From contig CALKWT010000235.1 in NCBI GenBank assembly GCA_938003885.1, forward strand, positions 1-31,944: a stretch of DNA of 31,944 nucleotides, read 5' to 3'. Positions 8,150 to 16,715 of the stretch are shown here, piece after piece (positions within the stretch are counted from its first letter, which is position 1; each line of letters opens with the position of its first letter). This stretch comes from an uncultured Balneolaceae bacterium (GTDB taxonomy: Bacteria > Bacteroidota > Rhodothermia > Balneolales > Balneolaceae). A program made the position numbers and the translations under genes. The notes below the pieces were generated by a model. It was given only the letters and a program-made list of their open reading frames with translations. It had not been told where the DNA came from and did no database searches.

Positions 8150-8470
8150 CATCTCAGCTGGTTTAGAGTTAAAGGACTCAATCATTGTACTACAGATGGC
8201 GGGGATTTAGGGCCGGATAATTACGGGGAAGAAACCCATTCTAACAAGGTGACGAACAAGTAGGTCCGTGAATTTTGTCCGGGTATCCTCAGTTGAATTC
8301 ACACAACTATCCGGTCTTTGTCCTATACTTTTACTTTATAAAAGCCCGGCTCCGGGGTGGAAATCTGGAGAGACTGGTTGCACTTCGATTTTAAAGGAGA
8401 GGAGCAGTTGTGAAAAGCAGAGCGTAACAACATCAAGCGATTACACCCTGCCTTTCCGAAGCGAATCATC
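8150..8470. other. Intergenic region after tRNA-Met, no gene recognised
   Basis: Roughly 320 nt between the tRNA and the terminator of the convergent regulator gene. One open frame (8268-8555) starts here, but its translation has no recognisable domain, it runs through the terminator hairpin and it has no ribosome binding site. I find no integrase, and no repeat of the tRNA 3' end that would suggest an integrated element. Confidence 0.5.
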
Positions 8471-8509
8471 TAAAAAATTAGCAGCACTCCTTTCAAAAAG
8501 TACTGCTAA
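8471..8509 (-). terminator. Terminator of the LuxR-type regulator gene
   Basis: An 11-bp stem with one mismatch (8478-8488 with 8499-8509) and a 10-nt loop. On the minus strand a T6 run follows (A tract at 8472-8477). It lies about 100 nt past the regulator stop. An 8-nt direct repeat, ATCATCTA, flanks the hairpin at 8465-8472 and 8512-8519. Confidence 0.6.
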
Positions 8510-8609
8510 ATATCATCTACAGACGGCTATTACCCCATTTGTAGAGAGAACATAGCTGGATGAGAGCGTATCTTCAATAAGTACAACTTCGGTTTTTTTC
8601 TACGTATTA

Positions 8610-9254
8610 CTACGTAATTTTCATTCCATGCTCATCCTGCACAGCGTACCTTACAAGGGCAGCAGTGTTCTTTAATTTCAACTTCCGCAAAAGGTTAGCG
8701 CGATGGGTTTCCACTGTGCGGGTGCTGATATAGAGTTTTTCAGCAATTTCCGGGCTGGTGTATCCTTTCACGATATAGCCAAGAATTTCTTTCTCTCTTT
8801 GTGTGATTTTATAATTTTTTGAAGAGGTCAGCTGCCTGTACTTCCCAATTACGTGGTGGGTGACACTCTTGCAGAAGTAATTCCTTCCGTTCAGCACTTC
8901 CGAAACTGTCGAAAGCAACTCAGCTGCGGATGTATAACGGGTAATATAGCCGTTGACTCCTGCTTTCAGGGCTGCATCCAGGTGCTTCAGCCCTGAGGAG
9001 TGGTTAACAACGATGACCTTTGCACCCTTCTCAATCTTACGTAATGAGGTGGTCAGTTCCCGGACATTCATATCCTGAATGGTGGAGCCTGCAATACAGA
9101 GTGACGTTGAGTTCTGTTTAAAGTTTGCAATCAAATCGGCCGCTGAATCTGTCAGATCATCGATTTGATAGTCTCCTGTCGCGATGAGAACAGATCTGAC
9201 TCCTTCGCGGAACAGTTCCAGAGAGTCTGCGATAAGAATGGATGGTTTTGCCAT
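8610..9254 (-). CDS. NarL/LuxR-family response regulator with degenerate receiver domain
   Basis: A 214-residue transcription regulator. The N-terminal receiver-like domain (about 4-122) keeps the overall pattern ILIAD..ELFREGVRSVL and AALKAGVNGYI. Residues 148-205 are a clear LuxR-type HTH (TQREKEILGYIVKGYTSPEI, then TRTVETHRANLLRKL). The phospho-switch residues look lost: the acidic pair is D10-S11, the phospho-acceptor position falls in CIAGS (53-57) with no Asp, the conserved Thr/Ser position reads N84, and the Lys position reads R106. It is thus likely regulated without phosphorylation; that is inference. No histidine kinase is adjacent. The gene is monocistronic. Confidence 0.9.
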   Translation of the reverse strand: MAKPSILIADSLELFREGVRSVLIATGDYQIDDLTDSAADLIANFKQNSTSLCIAGSTIQDMNVRELTTSLRKIEKGAKVIVVNHSSGLKHLDAALKAGVNGYITRYTSAAELLSTVSEVLNGRNYFCKSVTHHVIGKYRQLTSSKNYKITQREKEILGYIVKGYTSPEIAEKLYISTRTVETHRANLLRKLKLKNTAALVRYAVQDEHGMKIT

Positions 9255-9525
9255 AATAAAAAAGGTTCGGATTGGAATTTGCCGCCTTTCTTTAGTAAAT
9301 AGAGCTGAATATTAATAAAAGAAAAGTGTAAAACACAATATATGTAAAATAAATAGCCCTGCCTTTATAACCAGTTTTCCTGCTCGTATTGGATCGGCCT
9401 CGATCGTGGGCAGAGGCCGCAAAAAATGACACATTGTTCTCAATCCTTGAGCGAATGGCATTTTAATTCATTATTTTCTCAGGTTGAAATAAAATTGTAA
9501 TCGCTGATTTTAGTATTAAACATAT

Positions 9526-11304
9526 ATGAGCTGGTTAAGAACACACAACTGTGGTGAGCTGTCAATAAAAAATAAAAATGAAGAAGTTGTGTTGAATGGG
9601 TGGGTTTCTACACGAAGAGATCTGGGAGGCTTAATATTTATAGATCTGCGTGACCGCTACGGGATTACCCAGATTGTATTTGATGAACAGCACGAAGAAC
9701 TGCACCGACAAGCGGAGAAGCTCCGGTCCGAGCATGTGATTGGTGTGAAGGGGAAAGTGATCGAACGGGACAAGGAGACCATTAATCCGGAAATGTCTAC
9801 AGGTGTGATAGAGATTGAAGTGTCTGACCTGATTGTCTACTCCAAGGCAGAGACGCCGCCCTTTGAAATAAAGGATGATACCGCCACCAACGAAGACATC
9901 CGGCTCAAGTACCGGTATCTCGATCTGAGAAGAAATCAGCTTCAGAAAAACCTTCTGCTCCGTTCACAGGTCACCAACACAATCAGAAATTTTTATGATT
10001 CCCACTCTTTTGCCGAGATTGAGACACCCTTTCTGATGCGCTCCACACCCGAGGGAGCCCGGGATTACCTGGTCCCGAGTCGTGTCAATCCGGGGCGCTT
10101 TTTTGCACTTCCCCAGAGTCCCCAGACCTACAAGCAGTTGCTTATGGTATCGGGATTTGACCGCTATTTCCAGATTGTAAAATGTTTCCGGGATGAGGAC
10201 CTTCGTGCAGATCGCCAGCCTGAATTTACACAGGTGGATGTTGAGATGTCGTTTGTGAATGAAGAGGTGATCTATTCCCTGCATGAAGAACTTATGAAAG
10301 AACTTTGGGAAAAACATCTGGGACTCTCTGTTCAGACACCGTTTCCCCGGCTCACCTACAAAGAAGCGATCGAAAGATATGGTTCTGACAAGCCAGACCT
10401 CCGGTTTGATGTTAAGATTCATGATCTGTCTGATGTAGTCGCAGATTCAGGGTTTAAAATCTTCCGGTCTACCGTGGAGAACAAAGGGAGGGTACTCTCA
10501 ATCACCATTCCCGGACAGGGCCATCTTGGAAGGGGTGCGCTCGACCGGCTGACGGAGAGAGCCATTTCGGAGACCGGAGCCGGCGGCATGATCTTCATGA
10601 GATTGAATGACAATGAGGTGACCTGTAGCGTAGGAAAGTTCCTGGATGATGAGACCATGCAGGCGATGGCAGATGTTTCTGCTGCCAGGGATGGGGACCT
10701 GGTGTTGATCCTTGCCGGTCCGGCACCTGCTGTCTATGAGCAGATGGGACAGCTAAGGCTGATTGCTGGCGGAGAGTTTGATCTGATCGATGAGGATCGT
10801 AACGAATTTTTATGGGTTACCGATTTCCCTCTGTTCGAATGGTCGAAAGAGGATTTACGTTATCACTCCTTACACCACCCTTTTACTTCTCCGAAAGAAG
10901 AGGACCTGCCCAAACTGGCCGAAAACCCCGGAGAGGTCACCGCACGGGCATACGATCTGGTTCTGAACGGAAATGAAATCGGGGGAGGTTCAATAAGAAT
11001 CCACTCTACCGAATTGCAAAGCCAGGTATTTGAACTTCTGGGAATTGGGGAAGAGGAAGCAGAGGACAAGTTCGGTTTTCTGTTGGATGCTTTCCGATAT
11101 GGTGCCCCGCCGCACGGAGGGATCGCCCTTGGGCTGGACCGGATCATCATGCTGATGACCGGCGCAGAGAGCATACGGGATGTTATTGCATTTCCCAAGA
11201 ACCAGCGTGCGCAAAGTCCCATGGATAAGGCTCCGGGCAAAGTGAGTGAAAAGCAGCTGAAGGAGCTGCATATCTCTTTGCGAAAATCGGCAACTCAACA
11301 GTAA
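9526..11304 (+). CDS. aspS: Aspartyl-tRNA synthetase (bacterial type)
   Basis: A 592-residue class II synthetase that charges tRNA-Asp. The order is N-terminal OB-fold anticodon-binding domain (about 1-110, GWVSTRRDLGGLIFIDLRDR), class II core with RYLDLRR, motif 2 (FRDEDLRADRQPEFTQVDVE), the bacterial GAD insertion at about 290-410, and motif 3 (GIALGLDRIIMLMTG). The C-terminus FPKNQRAQSPMDKAP is typical. Leu33 after RRD corresponds to the leucine associated with discriminating AspRS, rather than the His of non-discriminating forms. The sequence therefore suggests Asp-only charging. The ATG gives the standard N-terminus. The DUF429 gene follows closely. Confidence 0.97.
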   Translation: MSWLRTHNCGELSIKNKNEEVVLNGWVSTRRDLGGLIFIDLRDRYGITQIVFDEQHEELHRQAEKLRSEHVIGVKGKVIERDKETINPEMSTGVIEIEVSDLIVYSKAETPPFEIKDDTATNEDIRLKYRYLDLRRNQLQKNLLLRSQVTNTIRNFYDSHSFAEIETPFLMRSTPEGARDYLVPSRVNPGRFFALPQSPQTYKQLLMVSGFDRYFQIVKCFRDEDLRADRQPEFTQVDVEMSFVNEEVIYSLHEELMKELWEKHLGLSVQTPFPRLTYKEAIERYGSDKPDLRFDVKIHDLSDVVADSGFKIFRSTVENKGRVLSITIPGQGHLGRGALDRLTERAISETGAGGMIFMRLNDNEVTCSVGKFLDDETMQAMADVSAARDGDLVLILAGPAPAVYEQMGQLRLIAGGEFDLIDEDRNEFLWVTDFPLFEWSKEDLRYHSLHHPFTSPKEEDLPKLAENPGEVTARAYDLVLNGNEIGGGSIRIHSTELQSQVFELLGIGEEEAEDKFGFLLDAFRYGAPPHGGIALGLDRIIMLMTGAESIRDVIAFPKNQRAQSPMDKAPGKVSEKQLKELHISLRKSATQQ

Positions 11305-11323
11305 ATCAGTAAAATCCGTGAAA

Positions 11324-11332
11324 GGAGAGGAG
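11324..11332 (+). promoter_or_regulatory. Ribosome binding site fixing the DUF429 start
   Basis: GGAGAGGAG lies 6 nt ahead of a TTG at 11339. It would be inside the gene if the in-frame GTG at 11318 were used, so it favours the TTG. Confidence 0.6.
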
Positions 11333-11338
11333 AATAGG

Positions 11339-12043
11339 TTGAAATCCGCAGGATTGGATGGGTGCAGGGCCGGATGGTTGTTGATATCATTCGGAGAGCA
11401 CCCTCAATACCGTCTCCTTCGCACGGATCAGCAGTTCAGAAACGCCCTTGAAGAGTACGATCGGATCTTTATCGACATGCCTGTCGGGCTGGAGGAGAAT
11501 AGGTACATGCGTGAATGTGACCGGATTCTGCGGGAGAGACTGGGCAAAGAGTACGCATCCAGCGTCTTCGCGCCACCGATACGGCCGGCGCTCCATGCAC
11601 CCTCGTATGTTGAAGCCAATATGCAGAGTTTTGAACTAACTGAAAAGAAGCTGTCTCTGCAGTCCTGGAATATTGTACCCAAAATCCGCCAGCTCGATGC
11701 CATTCTTCAGAATCACGAAGGGATAAAAGAGAAGGTTTTCGAGAGCCACCCCGAACTGCTCTTTATGAATTTAAACAGGGGAGTGATCTATCAGAAGAAA
11801 AATAGCAAAAAGGGAATTTTGCACCGCCTCGATTTGATGTCAGAGCAGGAGCCGGTCGCTGCAGAGTACTTCCGGCAGATCAAAGAGGAGTTTCGAAGAA
11901 ATGAAGTGGCAGAGGATGATATTGTGGATGCAATGGTGCTGGCCCTGACCGCAAAAGAGTCGGAGTCTACGCAGATCAAGACACTCCCTGAAAAGCCCGA
12001 AAAAGACTCTTTCGGGCTGGTCAAGGCGATTCACTATATTTAA
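11339..12043 (+). CDS. DUF429 family protein (predicted RNase H-like nuclease)
   Basis: About 234 residues from the TTG start, belonging to DUF429. The start region KSAGLDGCRAGWLLISF matches the usual family opening (xAGVDGCRxGW) and RIFIDMPVGL carries the second conserved acidic residue. Both are placed as in an RNase H-like fold. FAPPIRPAL, QSWNIVPKIRQLDA, VFESHPELLFMNL and EDDIVDAMVLAL are further family motifs. The real substrate is unknown. A GTG at 11318 would add 7 residues, but the strong GGAGAGGAG upstream of the TTG and the family N-terminus favour 11339. It lies in an operon with aspS. Its TAA stop overlaps the stop of the convergent sthA. Confidence 0.82.
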   Translation: MKSAGLDGCRAGWLLISFGEHPQYRLLRTDQQFRNALEEYDRIFIDMPVGLEENRYMRECDRILRERLGKEYASSVFAPPIRPALHAPSYVEANMQSFELTEKKLSLQSWNIVPKIRQLDAILQNHEGIKEKVFESHPELLFMNLNRGVIYQKKNSKKGILHRLDLMSEQEPVAAEYFRQIKEEFRRNEVAEDDIVDAMVLALTAKESESTQIKTLPEKPEKDSFGLVKAIHYI

Positions 12044-13488
12044 TCAGGCTGATTTCTGTACTTTATTCCCGTTCTGTTGACCCGGTTGAGTCCGTTGAAT
12101 GCGGCCACTTTATACGCTTCAGAATAGGTTGGGTAGTTCAGCACCTGATCGATAAAGTACTCAATGGTTCCGTTGAGATGCATGACACTCTGCCCGAGGT
12201 GGATCAAATCCCCTGCATTCTCACCGTAAATGTGAATACCGAGAAGCTGAAGGTTGTCTGTTCGGAATACCAGCTTCAGCAACCCATCGGTTTCATGGTC
12301 GAGATCGGCACGAGTCATATTTTCATAATAAGCCCGGCCTACAGTAGCATCAATACCTCTCTCCCCGGCCTGTTCCTCGGTAAGACCAATGGAGGCGATT
12401 TCAGGAATGGAGTAAATAGCAAAAGGCATCGGCGAATCCGGAGCTGCCGCTGCGGCCTTGTTCCCGAACATATGTACTGCTGCCAGCCTGCCCTGAACAA
12501 AGGATGCAGAAGCCAGATTCGTCGGGCCGATCAGATCCCCGCCGGCATAAACACTTGGCACATCTGTTTGAAATACGTTGTTAACTATAAGACGGCCCTG
12601 GTCATCGGTTTTAATGGCCAGGTTTTCCAGGCCGATTCCTTCTGTATTTGGTTTTTTACCGGCCGCGTAGAGAATCTGTTCCGTTTCAATAACCTGAAGC
12701 CTGCCATCCTCGCCTTCACGAAAGGTGACTTCATCACAATTCCGCAGATCATTATAGGAGATTTTCTTTACGACAACATTATGCAGAAGCTGAATTCCAT
12801 TTTTTTTGAACGTATTAAACAGTGCATCCCGAATTTCCTGGTCAAGAAAGGGAAGGGTTTCGGAATCCTCACTGAGGATCGTTACACGTGTGCCCAAAGC
12901 TGAAAAAATCGTGGCATATTCGATGGCGATAATGCCATTGCCGATAATAGCAAGCCGATGCGGAATGTGGGTCAGATCGAGGATGGTAGTGTAATCGAGA
13001 ACTTTGGTGTGATCGATAGAGAGCTTATCCGGTGTCACCGGGCTACTTCCGGTTGAGAGAAAGATAAAACGGGTGGACCAGGTTTTCTTTTCACCCATCT
13101 GATCGGTCACTTCTACTGTATGTTCATCGATAATTTTACCCCAACCCCGTGCCGTATCGATCTCGTTCTTGATGATATCATTCTTGATTTTTCGGTTTTT
13201 ATTTTCGAGGATCGGCATTTTATAAGCCATAATATCCTCCATTCGGAACCTGTCATAGGGCTTGCGTCCTTTGGGATCACCAAACTGGCTCTGGAAAGAT
13301 TGAATGGACTTGGCTGCTGCCCGCAAGGCTTTGCTTGGAATCGTTCCTTTGCTGATCCAGGAACCGCCGATGCTCTCGTCACTGGCTTCAACGATTAACA
13401 CTTTTTTATTAAACTTGGTGCTCTGCATGGCACAGGAGAAACCGGCAGGGCCGCTCCCGATTATAATCACATCGTAATCGTAAGTCAT
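12040..13488 (-). CDS. sthA: Soluble pyridine nucleotide transhydrogenase (SthA-like flavoprotein)
   Basis: A 482-residue FAD-dependent enzyme of the pyridine nucleotide-disulfide oxidoreductase family. It has an N-terminal FAD-binding GSGPAGFSCA (11-20), an NAD(P)-binding GNGIIAIEYA, VYAGGDLIGPTNLASAS, and a C-terminal dimerisation domain ending in NYPTYSEAYKVAAFNGLNRV, which is SthA-like. The redox disulfide of lipoamide dehydrogenases (GGxCxxxGCIPSK) is replaced by GGSWISKGTIPSK, so both cysteines are absent (W44, T49). This agrees with a transhydrogenase moving reducing equivalents between NADPH and NAD+ and not with a disulfide reductase. The gene is monocistronic. Twin CAGCTG palindromes lie 41-68 nt upstream of the ATG. 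Confidence 0.9.
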   Translation of the reverse strand: MTYDYDVIIIGSGPAGFSCAMQSTKFNKKVLIVEASDESIGGSWISKGTIPSKALRAAAKSIQSFQSQFGDPKGRKPYDRFRMEDIMAYKMPILENKNRKIKNDIIKNEIDTARGWGKIIDEHTVEVTDQMGEKKTWSTRFIFLSTGSSPVTPDKLSIDHTKVLDYTTILDLTHIPHRLAIIGNGIIAIEYATIFSALGTRVTILSEDSETLPFLDQEIRDALFNTFKKNGIQLLHNVVVKKISYNDLRNCDEVTFREGEDGRLQVIETEQILYAAGKKPNTEGIGLENLAIKTDDQGRLIVNNVFQTDVPSVYAGGDLIGPTNLASASFVQGRLAAVHMFGNKAAAAAPDSPMPFAIYSIPEIASIGLTEEQAGERGIDATVGRAYYENMTRADLDHETDGLLKLVFRTDNLQLLGIHIYGENAGDLIHLGQSVMHLNGTIEYFIDQVLNYPTYSEAYKVAAFNGLNRVNRTGIKYRNQPD

Positions 13489-13528
13489 CGAACTCTTTTA
13501 TTTTTTAGTTTCATTGAAGATAGAAGAA

Positions 13529-13556
13529 TTTCAGCTGTAAATCTTCTTTTCAGCTG
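13529..13556. promoter_or_regulatory. Twin CAGCTG palindromes upstream of sthA, possible operator
   Basis: TTTCAGCTG occurs at 13529-13537 and 13548-13556, with starts 19 nt apart. Each is centred on palindromic CAGCTG and extends into an imperfect palindrome (ATTTCAGCTGTAAAT and TTTTCAGCTGATAAAA). They sit 41-68 nt upstream of the sthA ATG. No regulator is known for them. Confidence 0.35.
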
Positions 13557-13716
13557 ATAAAAGATTCCTTTTGGAATTGGAACTATTTCTCTTTTAAACC
13601 ATTTATCTACTATGTGATACTCCTGAAGATTTTGAACAGGTGATCCCGGTATAACAGAAAAAGGAGAGGATCCATAAGCATTCTGTTCAGGTCAAACTGA
13701 AACGGATAGACCTTAT

Positions 13717-13809
13717 GGTACTGTTGCTGTTTGCACCCCGTGCCAACCGGTTAGTTCCGATAGCCCGGTGAGGCTGCAGGAAGGGAGTTAAACCAGAAGC
13801 AACGATACT
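13717..13809. other. Possible structured RNA element upstream of sod
   Basis: Three helical blocks can pair in register: GTA 13718-13720 with TAC 13806-13808, GTTGCT 13723-13728 with AGCAAC 13798-13803, and GTTT 13729-13732 with AAAC 13790-13793. They enclose a G+C-rich interior in which GCAC/GTGC and ACCGG/CCGGT can also pair. It ends about 58 nt before the sod ATG. It fits no riboswitch family I recognise. Strand and transcription are unknown. Confidence 0.25.
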
Positions 13810-13867
13810 TCAGGAGATCGGCTCATTCTTTAATTAAATTGTAAAATTAATAATAATACAGGATAAC

Positions 13868-14476
<609 letters not shown>

Positions 14477-14589
14477 GTTTACAGACGCTGCTTTTATCCT
14501 TCCTGATCCGGGATAAATTGATACCGGCAAGCTTTCAGATTCAAAAATAAAGGTTGTATCTTATAAGGGAAATAACCTTGAACAAAAAC

Positions 14590-14594
14590 AGGAG
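14590..14594 (+). promoter_or_regulatory. Ribosome binding site fixing the bacilliredoxin start
   Basis: AGGAG lies 4 nt before the ATG at 14599. It rules in this ATG over an in-frame TTG at 14554, which has no such site and would add 15 residues unlike the family start. Confidence 0.7.
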
Positions 14595-14598
14595 TACT

Positions 14599-15045
14599 AT
14601 GCAATTTGGATTTGGAGTAGGCCCTGATGTTTCCTGGATGAGGAAGGAGCTTACCGACTTAGGCGTTCAGGAACTTCAGACACCGGAAGAGGTTGATGAG
14701 GCCATGAAGCAGTATAATAAAGGCACCATGCTCATGGCTATTAATTCCGTTTGTGGTTGTGCAGCCGGGAATGCACGTCCTGGCCTTGCAATCGCACTGG
14801 AAAGAGCTGATAATAAGCCGGATCATCTGGTAACCGTTTTTGCCGGACAAGATAAAGAGGCAACGCAGAGAGCGCGGGAGTACTTTAGTGATTATCCACC
14901 CTCTTCACCCTCGTTTGCCTTTCTGGTAGATGGTGAGATTAAAGCGATGATTCCGCGTCATAGAATTGAAGGCAGAACAAAGGAAGAGGTTGCACAGGAT
15001 CTGTTGACGGTCTTCGGCGCCTTTGTTAAGAAAGAGGGAGAGTAA
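14599..15045 (+). CDS. Bacilliredoxin-like protein (BrxA/BrxB, YphP/YqiW family)
   Basis: A 148-residue thioredoxin-fold protein of the DUF1094/bacilliredoxin family. The signature VCGCAAGNARPG contains the CGC active site, with a following SSPSFAFLVDGEI and a RHRIEG turn. BrxA and BrxB remove bacillithiol from mixed disulfides on proteins in oxidatively stressed cells. That role here assumes the organism makes bacillithiol, which the window does not show. An AGGAG at 14590-14594 sets the ATG start. The gene sits between an Mn-type superoxide dismutase gene and a strong terminator, which suits an oxidative-stress unit. Confidence 0.88.
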   Translation: MQFGFGVGPDVSWMRKELTDLGVQELQTPEEVDEAMKQYNKGTMLMAINSVCGCAAGNARPGLAIALERADNKPDHLVTVFAGQDKEATQRAREYFSDYPPSSPSFAFLVDGEIKAMIPRHRIEGRTKEEVAQDLLTVFGAFVKKEGE

Positions 15046-15083
15046 TTCCTCCTGCTCTCATTTAACATGGATAGTAAATTAAA

Positions 15084-15111
15084 AGCCCTGATTCGTCAGG
15101 GCTGTTTTTTT
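15084..15111 (+). terminator. Strong bidirectional terminator with UUCG loop
   Basis: A perfect 8-bp stem (AGCCCTGA 15084-15091 with TCAGGGCT 15096-15103), a TTCG tetraloop and then GTTTTTTT. On the minus strand the stem is followed by TTTAATTT. It therefore serves both the bacilliredoxin gene and the convergent GWxTD gene that ends at 15146. Confidence 0.92.
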
Positions 15112-15145
15112 AACAGAGGGTAGATCCATCTCTTTGGGACCGGTG

Positions 15146-16573
15146 TCACAGCCGGTTGGTAAGGATTCCTCCTGAAAGCCAAAGTTGTATCTGACGATAC
15201 TGAATATTGAAGTAACCCTGATTCCGTTGCAGGAGATAATTGTCGAACGGATAGTACTCATTTCGCATATTGGGTCGTTCAAAAACATAGTTGTACCGGG
15301 GGTCAGTACGATCATAGGAGTAGGACCACGCCATGGTATTCAGATAACGGTCTACATACCAGGGGGGGCCAAACAGGATATAGATCATCCCCAGGTCGGT
15401 TTTCCACCCCTCCTTAAATGAGGTGAACTGTTTGTTTGCCTGTTCAACCCGTTCATAATAGAGACTGATGACGGATTTGGCTTTGTTCATATTGCCGATG
15501 TTACTCAGCCAGAATCGGTCGATCGCCTCCTTCAGGGAGTCGGGATCCTGGATCTCCATCATGCGTTCATGATCCCTGCGATCCATCAGGTAGATCAGGG
15601 GTTCTGCAAGTTCACGAGGGGTAACGATGGCAGGATAGTTTTCACTTATCACAGCAAAATCACGAGCTTTGTAGATCTCATTTCCCTGCTCGTCTGTTGT
15701 CTCCACTTCGAACCGGTAATTTCCTCTTTCAGGCAGTTCATATTTAAAGTCGATCAGTACACTTCCCGGCTGGTCCAATCGTCTGACTGTCTCATCGATC
15801 GTTTCAGGCCTTCGCATATCGACCCCGATGTAAGGGAGGGTAGACGGGCTGTAATTATTAAAGTTCATCGGCCGTGCCGCTGTTGTGTCAGCTTCGAACT
15901 TGAGAAGTCTGGACCGGACTTCCAATGGTGAATCGAGATCATTATTGGTTACCTGAAATGTGAGGACCAGGCTATCCAGGGCAGATGAAACAGTATAGGT
16001 GGTGATTGGGAAAAAAGGTGCCTCATCCTCTTCGCCTACTACTTTTCCAAGCAGCCGTACGGTCGTCAGATTTATCTCAGGATTATCTGGATCGGGTATC
16101 GAAGCTTCGCTCTCCCTGGTGACAGCTCTTCCCGAACTTCTGTCTGCTACCGTCACGATAACTTCAAAGTTGCCCGGTACCACTTCAAGCTCCTCAATAT
16201 GGGTAAAAACATCCTGATTCATGTAGCTGCCTTCAAAATCGGACTCCACACTGAAGTCTCTCCGGACCGTTTTTGTAAACTGGCCGTCAATTTCCAGTAC
16301 CCTGATTTCAATACTGACCTCTGCATATCTCCTATCGTCTTCTGTAGAATAGATCAGACTGCCCAGGACAATATCGGTTGCCACATTGATCAGAGCTTCA
16401 TCCTCTTCACTCAGTAATCCGATCGAAGCCATACGTACTTCCGGATAGCCATCCTGAAACTGGAAAAAAGAGCCTCTCTCGATATCTGGATTTGAAGAAC
16501 GTACACACCCGAAAGCAGCAATAAGAAAAAAAAACAGAACTGACAAGTTATGTTTGTGATTATTGAGGTACAT
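15146..16573 (-). CDS. GWxTD domain-containing lipoprotein
   Basis: About 475 residues. It starts with a signal peptide whose hydrophobic core LSVLFFFLIAAFGC ends in a lipobox-like cysteine (C23), so it is predicted to be an envelope lipoprotein. The middle is beta-rich and without a named domain. The C-terminal GWxTD domain is recognised by FTSFKEGWKTDLGMIYILFG, followed by PPWYVDRY and tyrosine-rich strands. GWxTD proteins are common in Bacteroidota and relatives and have no proven role. A GTG at 16606 would extend the frame by 11 residues. The ATG at 16573 is preferred because AGGAAG lies just before it and the signal peptide then begins normally. It is divergent from pyk. Confidence 0.85.
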   Translation of the reverse strand: MYLNNHKHNLSVLFFFLIAAFGCVRSSNPDIERGSFFQFQDGYPEVRMASIGLLSEEDEALINVATDIVLGSLIYSTEDDRRYAEVSIEIRVLEIDGQFTKTVRRDFSVESDFEGSYMNQDVFTHIEELEVVPGNFEVIVTVADRSSGRAVTRESEASIPDPDNPEINLTTVRLLGKVVGEEDEAPFFPITTYTVSSALDSLVLTFQVTNNDLDSPLEVRSRLLKFEADTTAARPMNFNNYSPSTLPYIGVDMRRPETIDETVRRLDQPGSVLIDFKYELPERGNYRFEVETTDEQGNEIYKARDFAVISENYPAIVTPRELAEPLIYLMDRRDHERMMEIQDPDSLKEAIDRFWLSNIGNMNKAKSVISLYYERVEQANKQFTSFKEGWKTDLGMIYILFGPPWYVDRYLNTMAWSYSYDRTDPRYNYVFERPNMRNEYYPFDNYLLQRNQGYFNIQYRQIQLWLSGGILTNRL

Positions 16574-16654
16574 AGTCTTCCTGATTATAATATTTCGGGT
16601 AGTCACACTGGTTGATGCACAATTTTATAACATCATATCTTCAAGATAATTGCT

Positions 16655-16662
16655 TACCTTTG
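16655..16662 (+). promoter_or_regulatory. Candidate -7 element for pyk
   Basis: TACCTTTG matches the Bacteroidota TAnnTTTG element, about 53 nt before the pyk ATG. No good TTG partner is seen at the -33 spacing, so support is partial. Confidence 0.35.
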
Positions 16663-16715
16663 TCAGAAATAATATTATCTATTTTAGTTAATCTTACAAA
16701 CCGTAAAAGACTTTT

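Larger units (their letters stand above)
13489..13867. other. Divergent intergenic region between sthA and sod
   Basis: A 379-nt gap that must hold promoters for both genes. It contains two TTTCAGCTG copies near sthA (13529-13537 and 13548-13556) and a G+C-richer segment with a long-range stem (13717-13809) ahead of sod. I cannot name a known RNA family there. Confidence 0.5.

Noticed and set aside
8268..8555. Plus-strand open frame of 95 codons after the tRNA
   Set aside because: No recognisable domain or ribosome binding site, odd composition, and it crosses the minus-strand terminator hairpin at 8471-8509.
8076..8600. tRNA-Met as an integration site of a mobile element
   Set aside because: No integrase gene and no second copy of the tRNA 3' end in the window.
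9395..9419. Inverted repeat CGGCCTC/GAGGCCG upstream of aspS as a terminator
   Set aside because: It is followed by A residues on the plus strand and has no T tract on the minus strand. It could be a leader hairpin, but support is too weak to list.
13615..13760. Minus-strand open stretch of about 48 codons between sthA and sod that reads somewhat like protein
   Set aside because: It lacks a good start, is bounded by stops at both ends and matches nothing I know. A chance frame is as likely as a gene remnant.
13717..13809. SRP RNA or cobalamin riboswitch at the structured block upstream of sod
   Set aside because: The SRP core (AGG..CCGGAAGG.AGCA) is missing, and the B12-box and the cobalamin core sequence are not present.
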